NCBI GenBank assembly: GCA_001730015.1 | Contig: MDLA01000074.1 | Coordinates: 1-53,258, forward strand | Reading direction: 5' to 3' | DNA length: 53,258 bases | DNA from: Chromatiales bacterium (ex Bugula neritina AB1) | Lineage (GTDB): Bacteria; Pseudomonadota; Gammaproteobacteria; Granulosicoccales; Granulosicoccaceae | Shown: positions 34,377 to 42,380 of the stretch, piece after piece | How the letters are laid out: each line of letters starts with the position of its first letter | How positions within the stretch are numbered: position 1 is the stretch's first letter | Notes under the pieces: model-generated | What the model saw: only the letters and a program-made list of their open reading frames with translations | Told to the model about the DNA's origin: nothing | Database searches by the model: none | Position numbers and translations under genes: made by a program

Positions 34377-35209
34377 ACGCTTTTCCTCAGCTTTGGATCG
34401 ATAAGATCACGTAACGACTCACCTAGAAAAGTAAAGCCGAGTGTGATTAAAATCAACGGAATGCTACCGGCGATAATCGGCCAGGGTGTGTTTCGTATTA
34501 GAGTATAACCATCGTTAAGAATGCTGCCCCAGGACGGTGTAGGTGGCTTGACCCCCATGCCCAGAAAACTTAACCCGGCTTCCAATGCAATTACCGTCGG
34601 TATATCCATAGACGCCAGAATCACGAGTGGCCCCATGACGTTGGGGAGTACATGTATGCCGAGTATTCTTGGCAGTGACGCGCCCATGACGCGTTCCGCT
34701 TGTATAAATTCGTTGTTTTTAATAGATAGGGTCTGGGTGCGCATCACACGGCCGTAGTTGGGTATTGATGTAATTACAATCACCCCGATAACCGTGGTTA
34801 ACGATAGCCCCACCAGCGCCACACTTGCCAATGCAAACATCACTGTCGGGAATGAGCGGATCGTATCGAAGAACAACATGATCAGGTTATCAAGCCACGC
34901 GGGGCCGAAGCCTGCGATCATGCCCAGTACCACACCAATAGACAGTGCTGCGGAAATTGAAATCAACGCAACTTTAAGTGCAACTCTGCCGCCAAACAAT
35001 ACACGCGAAAACAGATCGCGCCCTAACTGGTCGGTACCGAGAAGATGTGAAGAGGAAGGCCCCTGTATACGATCTTTAATATTGAGTGCAATAGGGTCAT
35101 AAGGTGCGATCACTTCGGCCATCAGTGCACTGGCACAGATCAGCACAACCAGTATCAGGCCGAAGCAACCCATTGGGTCTTTAAGTATGCGCTTGAATAC
35201 ATCAATCAT
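34373..35209 (-). CDS. Oligopeptide ABC transporter permease, OppC type
   Basis: This 278-residue inner-membrane permease has the DppC/OppC motif HLLGTDQLGRDLFSRVLFG (about 56-74), the EAA loop QAERVMGASLPRILGIHVLP and AGLSFLGMGVKPPTPSWG before the last helices. The C-terminus DLIDPKLRKS is typical. It is translationally coupled to OppB and OppD by 4-bp overlaps. Confidence 0.93.
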   Translation of the reverse strand: MIDVFKRILKDPMGCFGLILVVLICASALMAEVIAPYDPIALNIKDRIQGPSSSHLLGTDQLGRDLFSRVLFGGRVALKVALISISAALSIGVVLGMIAGFGPAWLDNLIMLFFDTIRSFPTVMFALASVALVGLSLTTVIGVIVITSIPNYGRVMRTQTLSIKNNEFIQAERVMGASLPRILGIHVLPNVMGPLVILASMDIPTVIALEAGLSFLGMGVKPPTPSWGSILNDGYTLIRNTPWPIIAGSIPLILITLGFTFLGESLRDLIDPKLRKSV

Positions 35210-36150
35210 AATGATCTACGTATACGTGGATCCAGCCACGCATTCACAAGATCAGACAAAGTAGTGCTAATCACAAACAATATAGTACTAACCAGCACCG
35301 AACCCATTACCACTGGATAATTACGCGTGGTCACCGAGTCGTATATCAACTTGCCAATGCCGGGTCTTGCAAACACGATTTCAGTAAAAAGGGCTGCCGA
35401 CAGTAAAAATCCCATACCTACCCCTATGACTGTAATGGTTGGCAGTATTGCAAGCTTCAGTGCGTATCGATAAACAACCACACGTTCCGGTAATCCGTAA
35501 GCGCGTGCGGTACGTATATGACTCTCACTCATGATCTCAAGCATGGACGCACGCACCAATCTGGCAAGATAGCCTATCCACGATAGCCCGATAGCAAATG
35601 CCGGTAGCACCAGATGTGAAATCTGATCAGCGATGTCGCCTTTTTCTCCAGCGCCGACGGCTGGAAACCATTTAAGCGTAACGGCGAATATGAGCAACGA
35701 AAACAGAGCGACCACAAACGCCGGTGCTGTAATGCAGGCTATCGATAAGATACCTGTAAAACGATCAATCCATGTATTGCTGTGCAAAGCCGAATAACAC
35801 CCCAATGGAATACCTATAACTGATGCAAAAATAATCGCGCTAAAAATCAATGCCAATGTATAGGGCAACTGACCAAAGACGATTTCAGCTACCGGTCGGT
35901 TAGTCAGTACATCCATCCCCAGGTCACCACGAGATAAATTGCCAAAGAAGTGCAGTATTTGTATAGGCAGAGGATGGTCAAGCCCCATGCGGGCTGACAT
36001 GCTGGCGATCATTTCGGGCGTTGCTCGCGGGCCAAGCAAAATTCGTGTGGGATCACCGGGCACAAGGTGGATCATGCAAAACAATACGGTCACCGCCAGC
36101 AGGACAATGCCAACTCCCAGCAACAACCGTTTAGTTATATAGAGCAGCAT
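35206..36150 (-). CDS. Oligopeptide ABC transporter permease, OppB type
   Basis: This 314-residue permease has the OppB N-terminus (LLYITKRLLLGVGIVLLAVT), HLVPGDPTRILLGPRATPE, the EAA loop IRTARAYGLPERVVVYRYAL and the C-terminal NAWLDPRIRRSL. It is the first permease gene after the binding-protein gene, with a 142-bp gap that contains a hairpin. It forms the channel with the OppC-type protein. Confidence 0.93.
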   Translation of the reverse strand: MLLYITKRLLLGVGIVLLAVTVLFCMIHLVPGDPTRILLGPRATPEMIASMSARMGLDHPLPIQILHFFGNLSRGDLGMDVLTNRPVAEIVFGQLPYTLALIFSAIIFASVIGIPLGCYSALHSNTWIDRFTGILSIACITAPAFVVALFSLLIFAVTLKWFPAVGAGEKGDIADQISHLVLPAFAIGLSWIGYLARLVRASMLEIMSESHIRTARAYGLPERVVVYRYALKLAILPTITVIGVGMGFLLSAALFTEIVFARPGIGKLIYDSVTTRNYPVVMGSVLVSTILFVISTTLSDLVNAWLDPRIRRSL

Positions 36151-36205
36151 GGGCTAGTAGTGATTTTAAATTGCGCCGTTGGAAACTACGCGTGGACAAG
36201 TACAC

Positions 36206-36244
36206 AGACTCAATGCACTGACGCTAATCAGGTACATTGAGTCT
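36206..36244 (-). terminator. Hairpin between binding-protein and permease genes
   Basis: AGACTCAATG (36206-36215) pairs with CATTGAGTCT (36235-36244), and an inner CTGA/TCAG stem extends the structure. No T-run follows on the minus strand (TGTGTACTT), so it is more likely an mRNA-stabilising or processing hairpin than a true terminator. Its position, 49 bp past the binding-protein stop, parallels the hairpins in the other operons. Confidence 0.5.
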
Positions 36245-36292
36245 TGTCTCTGTGAGCTGGCGACAGGTTGGGTGTATCGCCATTGTCTATTT

Positions 36293-37882
36293 CTACGCCT
36301 TCGCAAAATTCCTTAGCAGCGGCAAACCATCCGGTCGAAATGCTGGCTTGATGTTGTTGCGATAAACAACCGGGGTTGATTCATGGGTTATGAATCTATA
36401 AGCGCCACTTTCTTCCATCAGGTCTTGCATTTGTTGATACATGGCTGCACGTTTTTCAGTGTCGACCTCGGCTTTCGCCATTGCTTCCAGCTTATCGAAT
36501 TCAGGATCACTGTAGCGTTCCCAGTTCCAGATCCCTTTTTGCTCGGTCACAAACCACGCTGTTGCGTAGGAAGCATCTGGCCCCATTGAAAAGCGGTTAA
36601 GGATTAACTGGATATCTTTATAACGCTCACCAGCGCTGGCATCGCCAAGTGACCAGAACGCACCTGATTCATGCAAATTGATTTCAACGTTGATGCCCGC
36701 CTGTGCGCAGGTAGCCTGTATCACCTGAGCCGTGGTCACATTAGCTGCTTTGTTAAGCACATCAAGCGTGACTGATGCACCACCTTCCATACCCGCAGCG
36801 GCAAGATATTCTTTAGCCTTTGTTAAGTCTGCGGCAGGTGGCACCAATGCGTTTTCACGATGGCCAACCAACCCGGGCGCAATCATTCCGGTGGCTACAT
36901 CTGCGGCACCATAGTAAGACGCTTCAAGTATCGATGGTACATCTATGCAGTGTTGAATTGCTTTTCGCAAATTCTCGTTAGAGGTGGTCTCGTTCTCGAC
37001 ATTCATACCCACCCACACATAATAAAGAGAGGGATATTCGTCAAGCGTTGTGCCTTCCGGTGGTGAGTCTTTTAGTGTCGCAACAGAACTGACAGGCACA
37101 CGTGTGTAGTCGATATCACCTGATTCAAACGCTATTTGTGCAGTGCTTTCATCATCAATCGGCAATATATGAATTTCATCAAACGCAGCTGTTCCACCAT
37201 GCCAGTCAGGGTTTTTGACCAGCACTGTTTTTTGTTTTGGTTGCCACTCCTGATGCATATACGGGCCAGAGGCACAAGGCGTGGTGGTTGTTACTTTGCC
37301 GCCGGCTTTTTCCCAGGCAGCTTTGCTGACGATATTGCCAACGATATACGGCAGAGCGATATTCCATGCAGGCGGGTACGGTTCTTTGAATACAATCGTA
37401 CCTTCGTATTCGCCATCGACAGTAACTTCTTTCAGTGAACCCCAATCAGGTGTGTTGGTTGATTCAAGTGATTTATCAAGGATGCGCTCGTATGAGAACT
37501 TCACATCTTCGGCCGTCATTTCGCCAAAGCCGTTGCTGAACATAATGCCGGGCTTGAGTTTAAATTTTATGTGAGTAGCATCTACCTGCTCAATTGACTC
37601 TGCAGCATCAAGATCCCATCCCCATTCACGCCCCGGTTTGTACTGAATGAGTTTGCTGTAAATTGAGCTTTGAATTTCTTCATCCACGATACCTTGCGAA
37701 TGTGCCGGATCGAGACTGCGCATATCGGCATAGGTACGTATTTTTAATATGGCTTTGTCATCCGCGTAGACAATTTCGGGGATACCACTGATGGCAGATG
37801 CAATGCCCAGTGCACCTGAAGTCTTAAGAAATTGTCGGCGACTCTTGCTGGCTGCCAGTCTGGTCAATTGTTTCTCGTTCAT
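36293..37882 (-). CDS. Oligopeptide ABC transporter substrate-binding protein (family 5), Tat signal
   Basis: This 529-residue family 5 binding protein has a textbook twin-arginine signal, SRRQFLKTSGALGIASAISG, with likely cleavage after VYA near residue 40. The mature protein shows the family's RTYADMRSLDPAHSQGIVDE and ASGPYMHQEWQPKQKTVLV segments. It opens the 11-kb minus-strand operon with two permeases, two ATPases, two CocE-type hydrolases and the C69-like peptidase. Substrates are therefore probably peptides or acylated amino acids hydrolysed after import. AGGAACACC precedes the ATG. Confidence 0.92.
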   Translation of the reverse strand: MNEKQLTRLAASKSRRQFLKTSGALGIASAISGIPEIVYADDKAILKIRTYADMRSLDPAHSQGIVDEEIQSSIYSKLIQYKPGREWGWDLDAAESIEQVDATHIKFKLKPGIMFSNGFGEMTAEDVKFSYERILDKSLESTNTPDWGSLKEVTVDGEYEGTIVFKEPYPPAWNIALPYIVGNIVSKAAWEKAGGKVTTTTPCASGPYMHQEWQPKQKTVLVKNPDWHGGTAAFDEIHILPIDDESTAQIAFESGDIDYTRVPVSSVATLKDSPPEGTTLDEYPSLYYVWVGMNVENETTSNENLRKAIQHCIDVPSILEASYYGAADVATGMIAPGLVGHRENALVPPAADLTKAKEYLAAAGMEGGASVTLDVLNKAANVTTAQVIQATCAQAGINVEINLHESGAFWSLGDASAGERYKDIQLILNRFSMGPDASYATAWFVTEQKGIWNWERYSDPEFDKLEAMAKAEVDTEKRAAMYQQMQDLMEESGAYRFITHESTPVVYRNNIKPAFRPDGLPLLRNFAKA

Positions 37883-38142
37883 GGTGTTCCTCCATTGCTC
37901 TATCCGCCTATGGGATATACGCGAGTGTGGGTTCGATGAGCTACATTGCCACTTGATTATTGCATATTCAATTGGTCTGTCACAGTGCCTTAGCGTAATG
38001 ATGAATTACTTGAATTTATTGACTAATTCTTAAAATGTTGACCAGACGAAGGGGCTTCGTCTATGAACGACCTGGCACTGTGTTGCAGGAGCACCCTATT
38101 TACTCATTCGCCTAACCGGTATTAATTACTGGAGTGGATTGA
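37883..38142. promoter_or_regulatory. Upstream region of the Opp operon
   Basis: This gap must contain the promoter of the Opp-hydrolase operon reading left. It is AT-rich between about 37950 and 38035, with a short dyad GTAAT-GATGA-ATTAC near 37994-38010. No regulator gene is adjacent on this side, and I cannot define the promoter elements with confidence. Confidence 0.3.
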
Positions 38143-38364
38143 CTGGGGGGCGTTACTGTTTATCCGTTTTCCACCGATAATCTCAGCGGTGTTGTTAAAA
38201 CCATGAAAACCTATACCGAGTCTGGTAAGGATGAAATGGATTTTGCAGACACGACACTGCATTGGTTAGCGGCTGAAACACAGACCACCACGATAATGAC
38301 AGTAGTTGAGCGAGATTCTAATCGCTATCGACTACCCGATGGTAAGCACTTTGTCGTTGCATAA
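38143..38364 (+). pseudogene. C-terminal remnant of a PIN-domain toxin
   Basis: A frame without a proper start reads VTVYPFSTDNLSGVVKTMK, then KDEMDFADTTLHWLAAETQ and SNRYRLPDGKHFVVA before TAA at 38364. This is the second half of a PIN-domain protein, with the catalytic Asp of MDFAD and the 'ERDxxRYRLPDGK' tail. Upstream, in the same frame, stops interrupt further PIN-like sequence. No antitoxin gene is present, so it is a dead fourth toxin. Confidence 0.6.
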
Positions 38365-38532
38365 AAATCATCCGTACTTCTTTCGTCACCTTCGATATAG
38401 ATGCTCGCTTCGAACCGGAACAGGCTACTGGGTTACTGGCAAACCCTGCAGGCGGTGAGCAAAATTGAAGTTATTGCCCGGGCTACGGAACGTAAAAAAG
38501 AACCAGTGCAACCCACCTGCAAAGTGATCCGC

Positions 38533-39192
38533 TTAGAACCGCCCGTAAGTCAGATAGGCTTCTTTTGGATCGGTCCCGCTGCGAATAGCTGAGCGAACCT
38601 TGTTCTCAGTATTCATCACCGCTTCGACTTCAGCCACGACCGCTTCTGCGATGTCACCCGGAATCACGATAGCGCCATCTATGTCGGCGATTAAAAAGTC
38701 ACCGGGGTTAACAACGACGTCACCGATCTGCACAGGGACATCCATTTTATCAACCGACCAGGCACCCACAACATCCTTTGGGGTGTAGAAACGATGGAAA
38801 ACAGGAAAGCCGATTTTGCGAATAAAATCGCTATCGCGGCACCCGCCATTGGTCACATATCCGCGCACACCACGCATCTGGAGTGTCTCGGCAGACAGTT
38901 CGCCCATCATCGCGATGTCATTGGTGTGGCCATCGCAAACGACGACATGGCCTGACGGCGCTGTTGAAAGGAACCCTGTCCAGGCCAGCAGCGCTTCATC
39001 AGCACTAATGCCAGGTTTTGGTGTTCCAGAAATTGTGAAGACAGGGCCGGCCAGAATTTGTGTATCGTCGATCGGGCGGATGTCTTTGGGCAGAACGGTG
39101 TTGTCGATCCCTCTCTCACGCAGGGCGTCATAAACGGCTCCGCTGTAGCACTTAGCGAGACGTTCGGTGACAATGGCTTGATCATCAGTCAT
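38533..39192 (-). CDS. RraA-family protein (aldolase-like)
   Basis: This 219-residue protein belongs to the RraA/4-hydroxy-4-methyl-2-oxoglutarate aldolase family. GELSAETLQMRGVRGYVTNG and the CRD that follows carry the family's G-x20-R-D motif, where the arginine and aspartate bind substrate and metal. The N-terminal AVYDALRERGIDNTVLP and GDFLIADIDGAIVIP also fit. Members outside RNase E control cleave pyruvate from hydroxy-oxo-acids or act as decarboxylases. AGGAG precedes the start. It is downstream of the aminotransferase and lyase genes on the same strand, so an oxo-acid from that pathway is a likely substrate. Confidence 0.83.
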   Translation of the reverse strand: MTDDQAIVTERLAKCYSGAVYDALRERGIDNTVLPKDIRPIDDTQILAGPVFTISGTPKPGISADEALLAWTGFLSTAPSGHVVVCDGHTNDIAMMGELSAETLQMRGVRGYVTNGGCRDSDFIRKIGFPVFHRFYTPKDVVGAWSVDKMDVPVQIGDVVVNPGDFLIADIDGAIVIPGDIAEAVVAEVEAVMNTENKVRSAIRSGTDPKEAYLTYGRF

Positions 39193-39224
39193 GAGTTTTC
39201 TCCTGGTGACTTAATTCTCTAGAG

Positions 39225-39290
39225 TTAGCAGGTGGCCCCGGTGGCAGTTATCAATGCGGCCTTGCCTTCAAGGTTAAATTGATAATTCAT
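39225..39290 (-). pseudogene. 21-codon stub of a short-chain dehydrogenase
   Basis: On the minus strand an ATG at 39290 opens MNYQFNLEGKAALITATGAT followed by C and a stop. This is the beginning of an SDR Rossmann fold (FxLEGKxALITG...). The rest of the gene is absent, and the glycine motif is broken after the first turn. It lies in the gap between the aminotransferase and RraA genes, where an SDR gene once probably stood. Confidence 0.55.
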
Positions 39291-39314
39291 GATTTTGATC
39301 CCGGTTTCCAGACG

Positions 39315-40487
39315 TCACGTTGAAAGAAAAGGCTCGAGTCGCACAAAGGCCTCTTCGAGAACGTCAGCAGGCTGCGCATAGCAAAGCCGCAAATAGCCTT
39401 CTCCCTGAGGACCAAAGGCCACGCCAGGGGCCAGCCCTACTTTTGTCTGATCGAGAATTTCACTTGCCGCGGCGAAGCTGTCGGTCAGCCCGTCGACACA
39501 GAAAAAACAGTAGAAAGCGCCATCGGGTTCGATGAACTCAACCCGCGAAAATGTACTCAGCCGCTCAGCCGTCAGTTCGTAGCCGGTTTGAATCTTTTCA
39601 AGCAGATCAGCAATTTCCGCTTCTCCGTACTGCAGTGCTGCAACCCCTGCCTCCTGAACAAAGCCCGCCGTGCAGGACGTGTTGAATTCGGTCAGCTGGC
39701 CCAGCTTCGCTTCGAACGCGGCGGGAGCCACAATCCAGCCAAGCCGCCATCCTGTCATCGACCAGCATTTCGAAAATGAATTAACTGAGATAAGCCTATC
39801 TTCGGGTTCCGCAATCGACAGAAAGGAAGGCGCATGGCGTCCATGCCGGTAGAGCCGGGTATAGACATCATCGGCGACGATCCAGATGCCGTGCCGACGG
39901 CAATGTTCCAACACCATGCGCTGCTCCTCCATGTTCATGGTCCAGCCAGTGGGGTTGTTTGGTGAGTTGATCACTATCGCTTTGGTGTCCGGTGTCAGTG
40001 CTGCGATCAGCTCTTCCACGTCTAACGCCCAGTGTCCACTCTTCGGTGTGATCACCACGCTCGCGATTTCGGCGCCAGTCGCCTTAAAGGCACCAATGAT
40101 GTTCGGCCAGCTTGGCTCAAGGGCTACGACCCGATCGCCCGGCGTGACAAGGAACTCAGCAGCCAGCATGAGGCCTTGCATTCCCGACGGAGTAACGGTG
40201 ACCTGCGGAGGCATGATTCGGCTGCCCAACAATTCATTGCTGTAAGTGCAAATCGCCTGCCGTAGTTTTACCGCGCCGTTGTTTGGTTGATACAGGTGAT
40301 TACCGGCCTTGAGTGCGGCAATCGCGGCATCAACAATGACGCGGCCGGTTCTCCACGCGCTTTCACCAAACCAAAGTGGTATCACGTCAGGGTCATGCAT
40401 TCCCAACTCGGCAATGGCCCGTATTTTCGATGCTTCCAGTGCACGGGCACGAGACGAAATCGAATTGTGCAGCGACGTGTTCCCCAT
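39315..40487 (-). CDS. PLP-dependent aminotransferase (class I/II)
   Basis: This 390-residue fold-type I aminotransferase has the cofactor lysine K240 in NSFSKCWSMTGWRLGW, N178 in NSPNNPTGW, D206 and Y209 in VADDVYT, and an arginine (R248) for cofactor phosphate. The substrate carboxylate arginine is probably the one in GYLRLCYAQP. It resembles aspartate/aromatic-type enzymes of catabolic clusters; the amino donor is unknown. It sits between the DHDPS-like and RraA-like genes and would supply or consume an oxo-acid. Confidence 0.9.
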   Translation of the reverse strand: MGNTSLHNSISSRARALEASKIRAIAELGMHDPDVIPLWFGESAWRTGRVIVDAAIAALKAGNHLYQPNNGAVKLRQAICTYSNELLGSRIMPPQVTVTPSGMQGLMLAAEFLVTPGDRVVALEPSWPNIIGAFKATGAEIASVVITPKSGHWALDVEELIAALTPDTKAIVINSPNNPTGWTMNMEEQRMVLEHCRRHGIWIVADDVYTRLYRHGRHAPSFLSIAEPEDRLISVNSFSKCWSMTGWRLGWIVAPAAFEAKLGQLTEFNTSCTAGFVQEAGVAALQYGEAEIADLLEKIQTGYELTAERLSTFSRVEFIEPDGAFYCFFCVDGLTDSFAAASEILDQTKVGLAPGVAFGPQGEGYLRLCYAQPADVLEEAFVRLEPFLST

Positions 40488-40542
40488 GAAATTGCTTCTC
40501 TCGTACCTAGATCAAATTTTTTGTGTGATGTTATGAATTAAT

Positions 40543-41454
40543 TTAATTCAATGGTCCCAAGCGCTCCGAGAATCGTCGGATACATGCAGCTCCAAACTCA
40601 GTCGCTGGCAATGAGGGTTTACGACTACCACCCAGTTCAATGCCTAGTCTCTGCGCTGCCAGCATCTTTCCATAAGTCAGGAAATGCGGGATCCCCTGCA
40701 TAATGAAACAAAGAACCGGCAATATTTCCGCATACAACTCATCAGCTTTTTTTTCATGACCCAACGCGAACTCTGCAAATATATCGCTGGTCTTGTCTAC
40801 TGTATCAATGGCTGGGATAAGCCCACTGGCACCTGCGCGCAGGTTGTCAGGTAATTCCAATCCGCAGCGACCATTGAAAAGCATCACACTGTTACCGAGC
40901 TCTGATGCAATAGACTCAAGATTGACAGCGTTGCATTCCAGTTTTGCGATGGTGAAATTTTCGTGGTCATTCGCAAGCGCGATCAAGCTCTGGTTACTCA
41001 GCCCGAACCCAAGGAACTCTGGCGCATTCTGAATCCCGACAGGGCAATCAACCGCCGCGATAATGTCTGAGAAAAAGTCTGTCAGCTTTGCGTCGTCAAC
41101 TTTCTGCGAGGGAGGTTGAAGCGTAAGCGCCGACGCACCGCTTTGTATTGCCCGCTTCGAAAACTCGATTTGCTCGGCGGCCGTGTCGCCATAGACCGTC
41201 ACCAGGAGCGGTTTGCGTCCATCGATGTGTCTGGCGACCACTTCAAGCACTTCGATGCGCTCATCGAATGTCAACTTCGAGACCTCCGTGCCCAGCCCCA
41301 GAATGGCCACCCCGGCGGCCTCGTTGCCCAGAGCGGCGTCCACCTGCACTCGAAATGGATCCCGTCGCAAAACGCCACGATCATCAAAGAATGCGTAAAG
41401 CATAGGATAAATACCAGGTGCGACCATCCAAGCTGGGCTGCCCCGCAACGTCAT
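40543..41454 (-). CDS. DHDPS/NAL-family lyase or aldolase
   Basis: This 303-residue TIM-barrel protein is of the dihydrodipicolinate synthase family. The Schiff-base lysine is K172 in FTIAKLEC (numbered from the TTG at 41457). The usual YNxP motif with the proton-relay tyrosine is QNAP here (positions 143-146), and the GTTGE loop is reduced to GTE. It is therefore not a lysine-biosynthesis DapA but a catabolic relative. The ATG at 41454 overlaps the stop of the decayed upstream gene as TGATG, showing that the two were coupled. A 73-bp piece of the same gene type recurs at 26368-26440. Confidence 0.83.
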   Translation of the reverse strand: MTLRGSPAWMVAPGIYPMLYAFFDDRGVLRRDPFRVQVDAALGNEAAGVAILGLGTEVSKLTFDERIEVLEVVARHIDGRKPLLVTVYGDTAAEQIEFSKRAIQSGASALTLQPPSQKVDDAKLTDFFSDIIAAVDCPVGIQNAPEFLGFGLSNQSLIALANDHENFTIAKLECNAVNLESIASELGNSVMLFNGRCGLELPDNLRAGASGLIPAIDTVDKTSDIFAEFALGHEKKADELYAEILPVLCFIMQGIPHFLTYGKMLAAQRLGIELGGSRKPSLPATEFGAACIRRFSERLGPLN

Positions 41455-41747
41455 CAAGTCGCCTCCGGTCCTTTTTTATTGTCATAGGCTTCCGCAGCGC
41501 GACCGACGGCGTCCTCGTTCAGGATAAACCCAAGCCCCGGTCCAGACATCACCGGGATCTTTCCAGCATTTGGCGTCAGATCCGGAGAGGTCATCGTTGG
41601 GGCAGTTTCGCCGTAGCCAATAACGCCCGCATCTGTTTCGACTTCTACCAGAATGGTCGTTTGACCAAGGTTCTTCCCCATGGCCCAGACATACGGCGTC
41701 TTGAATCTTGAAAAGAGCGGCGTAAGGCGGATATCTTTGATGTTCAT
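41454..41747 (-). pseudogene. Internally deleted mandelate racemase/muconate lactonizing-type gene
   Basis: The 97 codons read as an enolase-superfamily N-terminus (MNIKDIRLTPLFSRFKTPYV, then LVEVETDAGVIGYGETAP) joined in frame near residue 50 to the family's extreme C-terminus (NAGKIPVMSGPGLGFIL, DAVGRAAEAY). The whole TIM barrel with the metal ligands and catalytic lysines, normally about 270 residues, is missing. The deletion is clean and keeps the frame, so a small protein could be made, but it cannot be an enzyme. It lies within the catabolic operon, just upstream of the DHDPS-like gene. Confidence 0.75.
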
Positions 41748-41788
41748 AATCTTGTCTGGCAATAGGTTCACATTCGCGCCTATGATGA

Positions 41789-41902
41789 TCAGATCACCGT
41801 GAGGGTGGATGCGTCCAATAATGTAGGTTTGCCCGTTATGAGATCAGCCAGTATTTCTGCCGATCCGGCGGGCAGAGTCCCGTTATGAGTGCATCCACAT
41901 AC
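41789..41902 (-). pseudogene. C-terminal tail of a glycine/D-amino-acid oxidase-type flavoenzyme
   Basis: On the minus strand, codons from 41902 to the TGA at 41789-41791 read THNGTLPAGSAEILADLITG followed by KPTLLD. This matches the FAD-domain end of DAO/ThiO/DadA-type oxidoreductases (the family pattern is HxxNG-LLAP-(S/T)-E-LADLI-G). Nothing of the rest of the gene is visible; it ends abruptly at the RidA stop codon. An intact DadA-like gene exists at 46420-47658, so this is a second, lost oxidase. Confidence 0.55.
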
Positions 41903-41903
41903 A

Positions 41904-42293
41904 TTAAGTGCCGGCTATATGAGCGTAAGCGACGATTTCGACCTTGGCCTCCGGAACCAGAATTGCAGCAACGACGACCGTTGCCCGGTTGGGTAAAACC
42001 CCGTCAAAATACTCGCCATAAACCGCATTCATGCCAGACGCATCGGCCGCATCAACCAGGTAGATCAGGCATTGGGCAATGTCGGCCATCGTGCCGCCCG
42101 CCGCCTCGACCGAGGCTTTGATATTGTTCATCGCTTGACGGGTTTGCTCCTCGATTGTGCCATCGACAAACTGTCCATCCTCGCCAATTGAGAGATGGGC
42201 TGCGTACATGATTTTGCCATCGGTTGGCGCTGTCACTGCCCAATTTAACGGTACAGACGGTGCAGGCAGGTTTGAAGGAACCGCGTTGTGCAT
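41904..42293 (-). CDS. RidA-family deaminase (YjgF/UK114)
   Basis: This 129-residue protein is of the RidA family, trimeric enzymes that hydrolyse reactive enamine/imine intermediates released by PLP enzymes and amino-acid oxidases. The key arginine is R103 in LPNRATVVVA and E119 follows in EAKVEIVAYA. The N-terminal AHLSIGEDGQFVDGTIEEQT is typical. Length is normal. With an aminotransferase and a D-amino-acid-type oxidase nearby, a role in clearing their imines is natural. Confidence 0.88.
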   Translation of the reverse strand: MHNAVPSNLPAPSVPLNWAVTAPTDGKIMYAAHLSIGEDGQFVDGTIEEQTRQAMNNIKASVEAAGGTMADIAQCLIYLVDAADASGMNAVYGEYFDGVLPNRATVVVAAILVPEAKVEIVAYAHIAGT

Positions 42294-42380
42294 GATTAAT
42301 ATTCCGATAGATTGTGAGTTGGATTCTTGCGATCCAAAAAAATATCGACTGCGATGCGACGAATGGTTAAGGCTCCGACG

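Noticed and set aside
40543..41454. Call as dapA of lysine biosynthesis
   Set aside because: The YNxP tyrosine and GTTGE loop are altered and the context is catabolic.
41116..41487. 123-codon and 85-codon plus-strand open frames
   Set aside because: They are antisense to the DHDPS-like gene, rich in Arg and Pro, with no recognisable domain or ribosome site.
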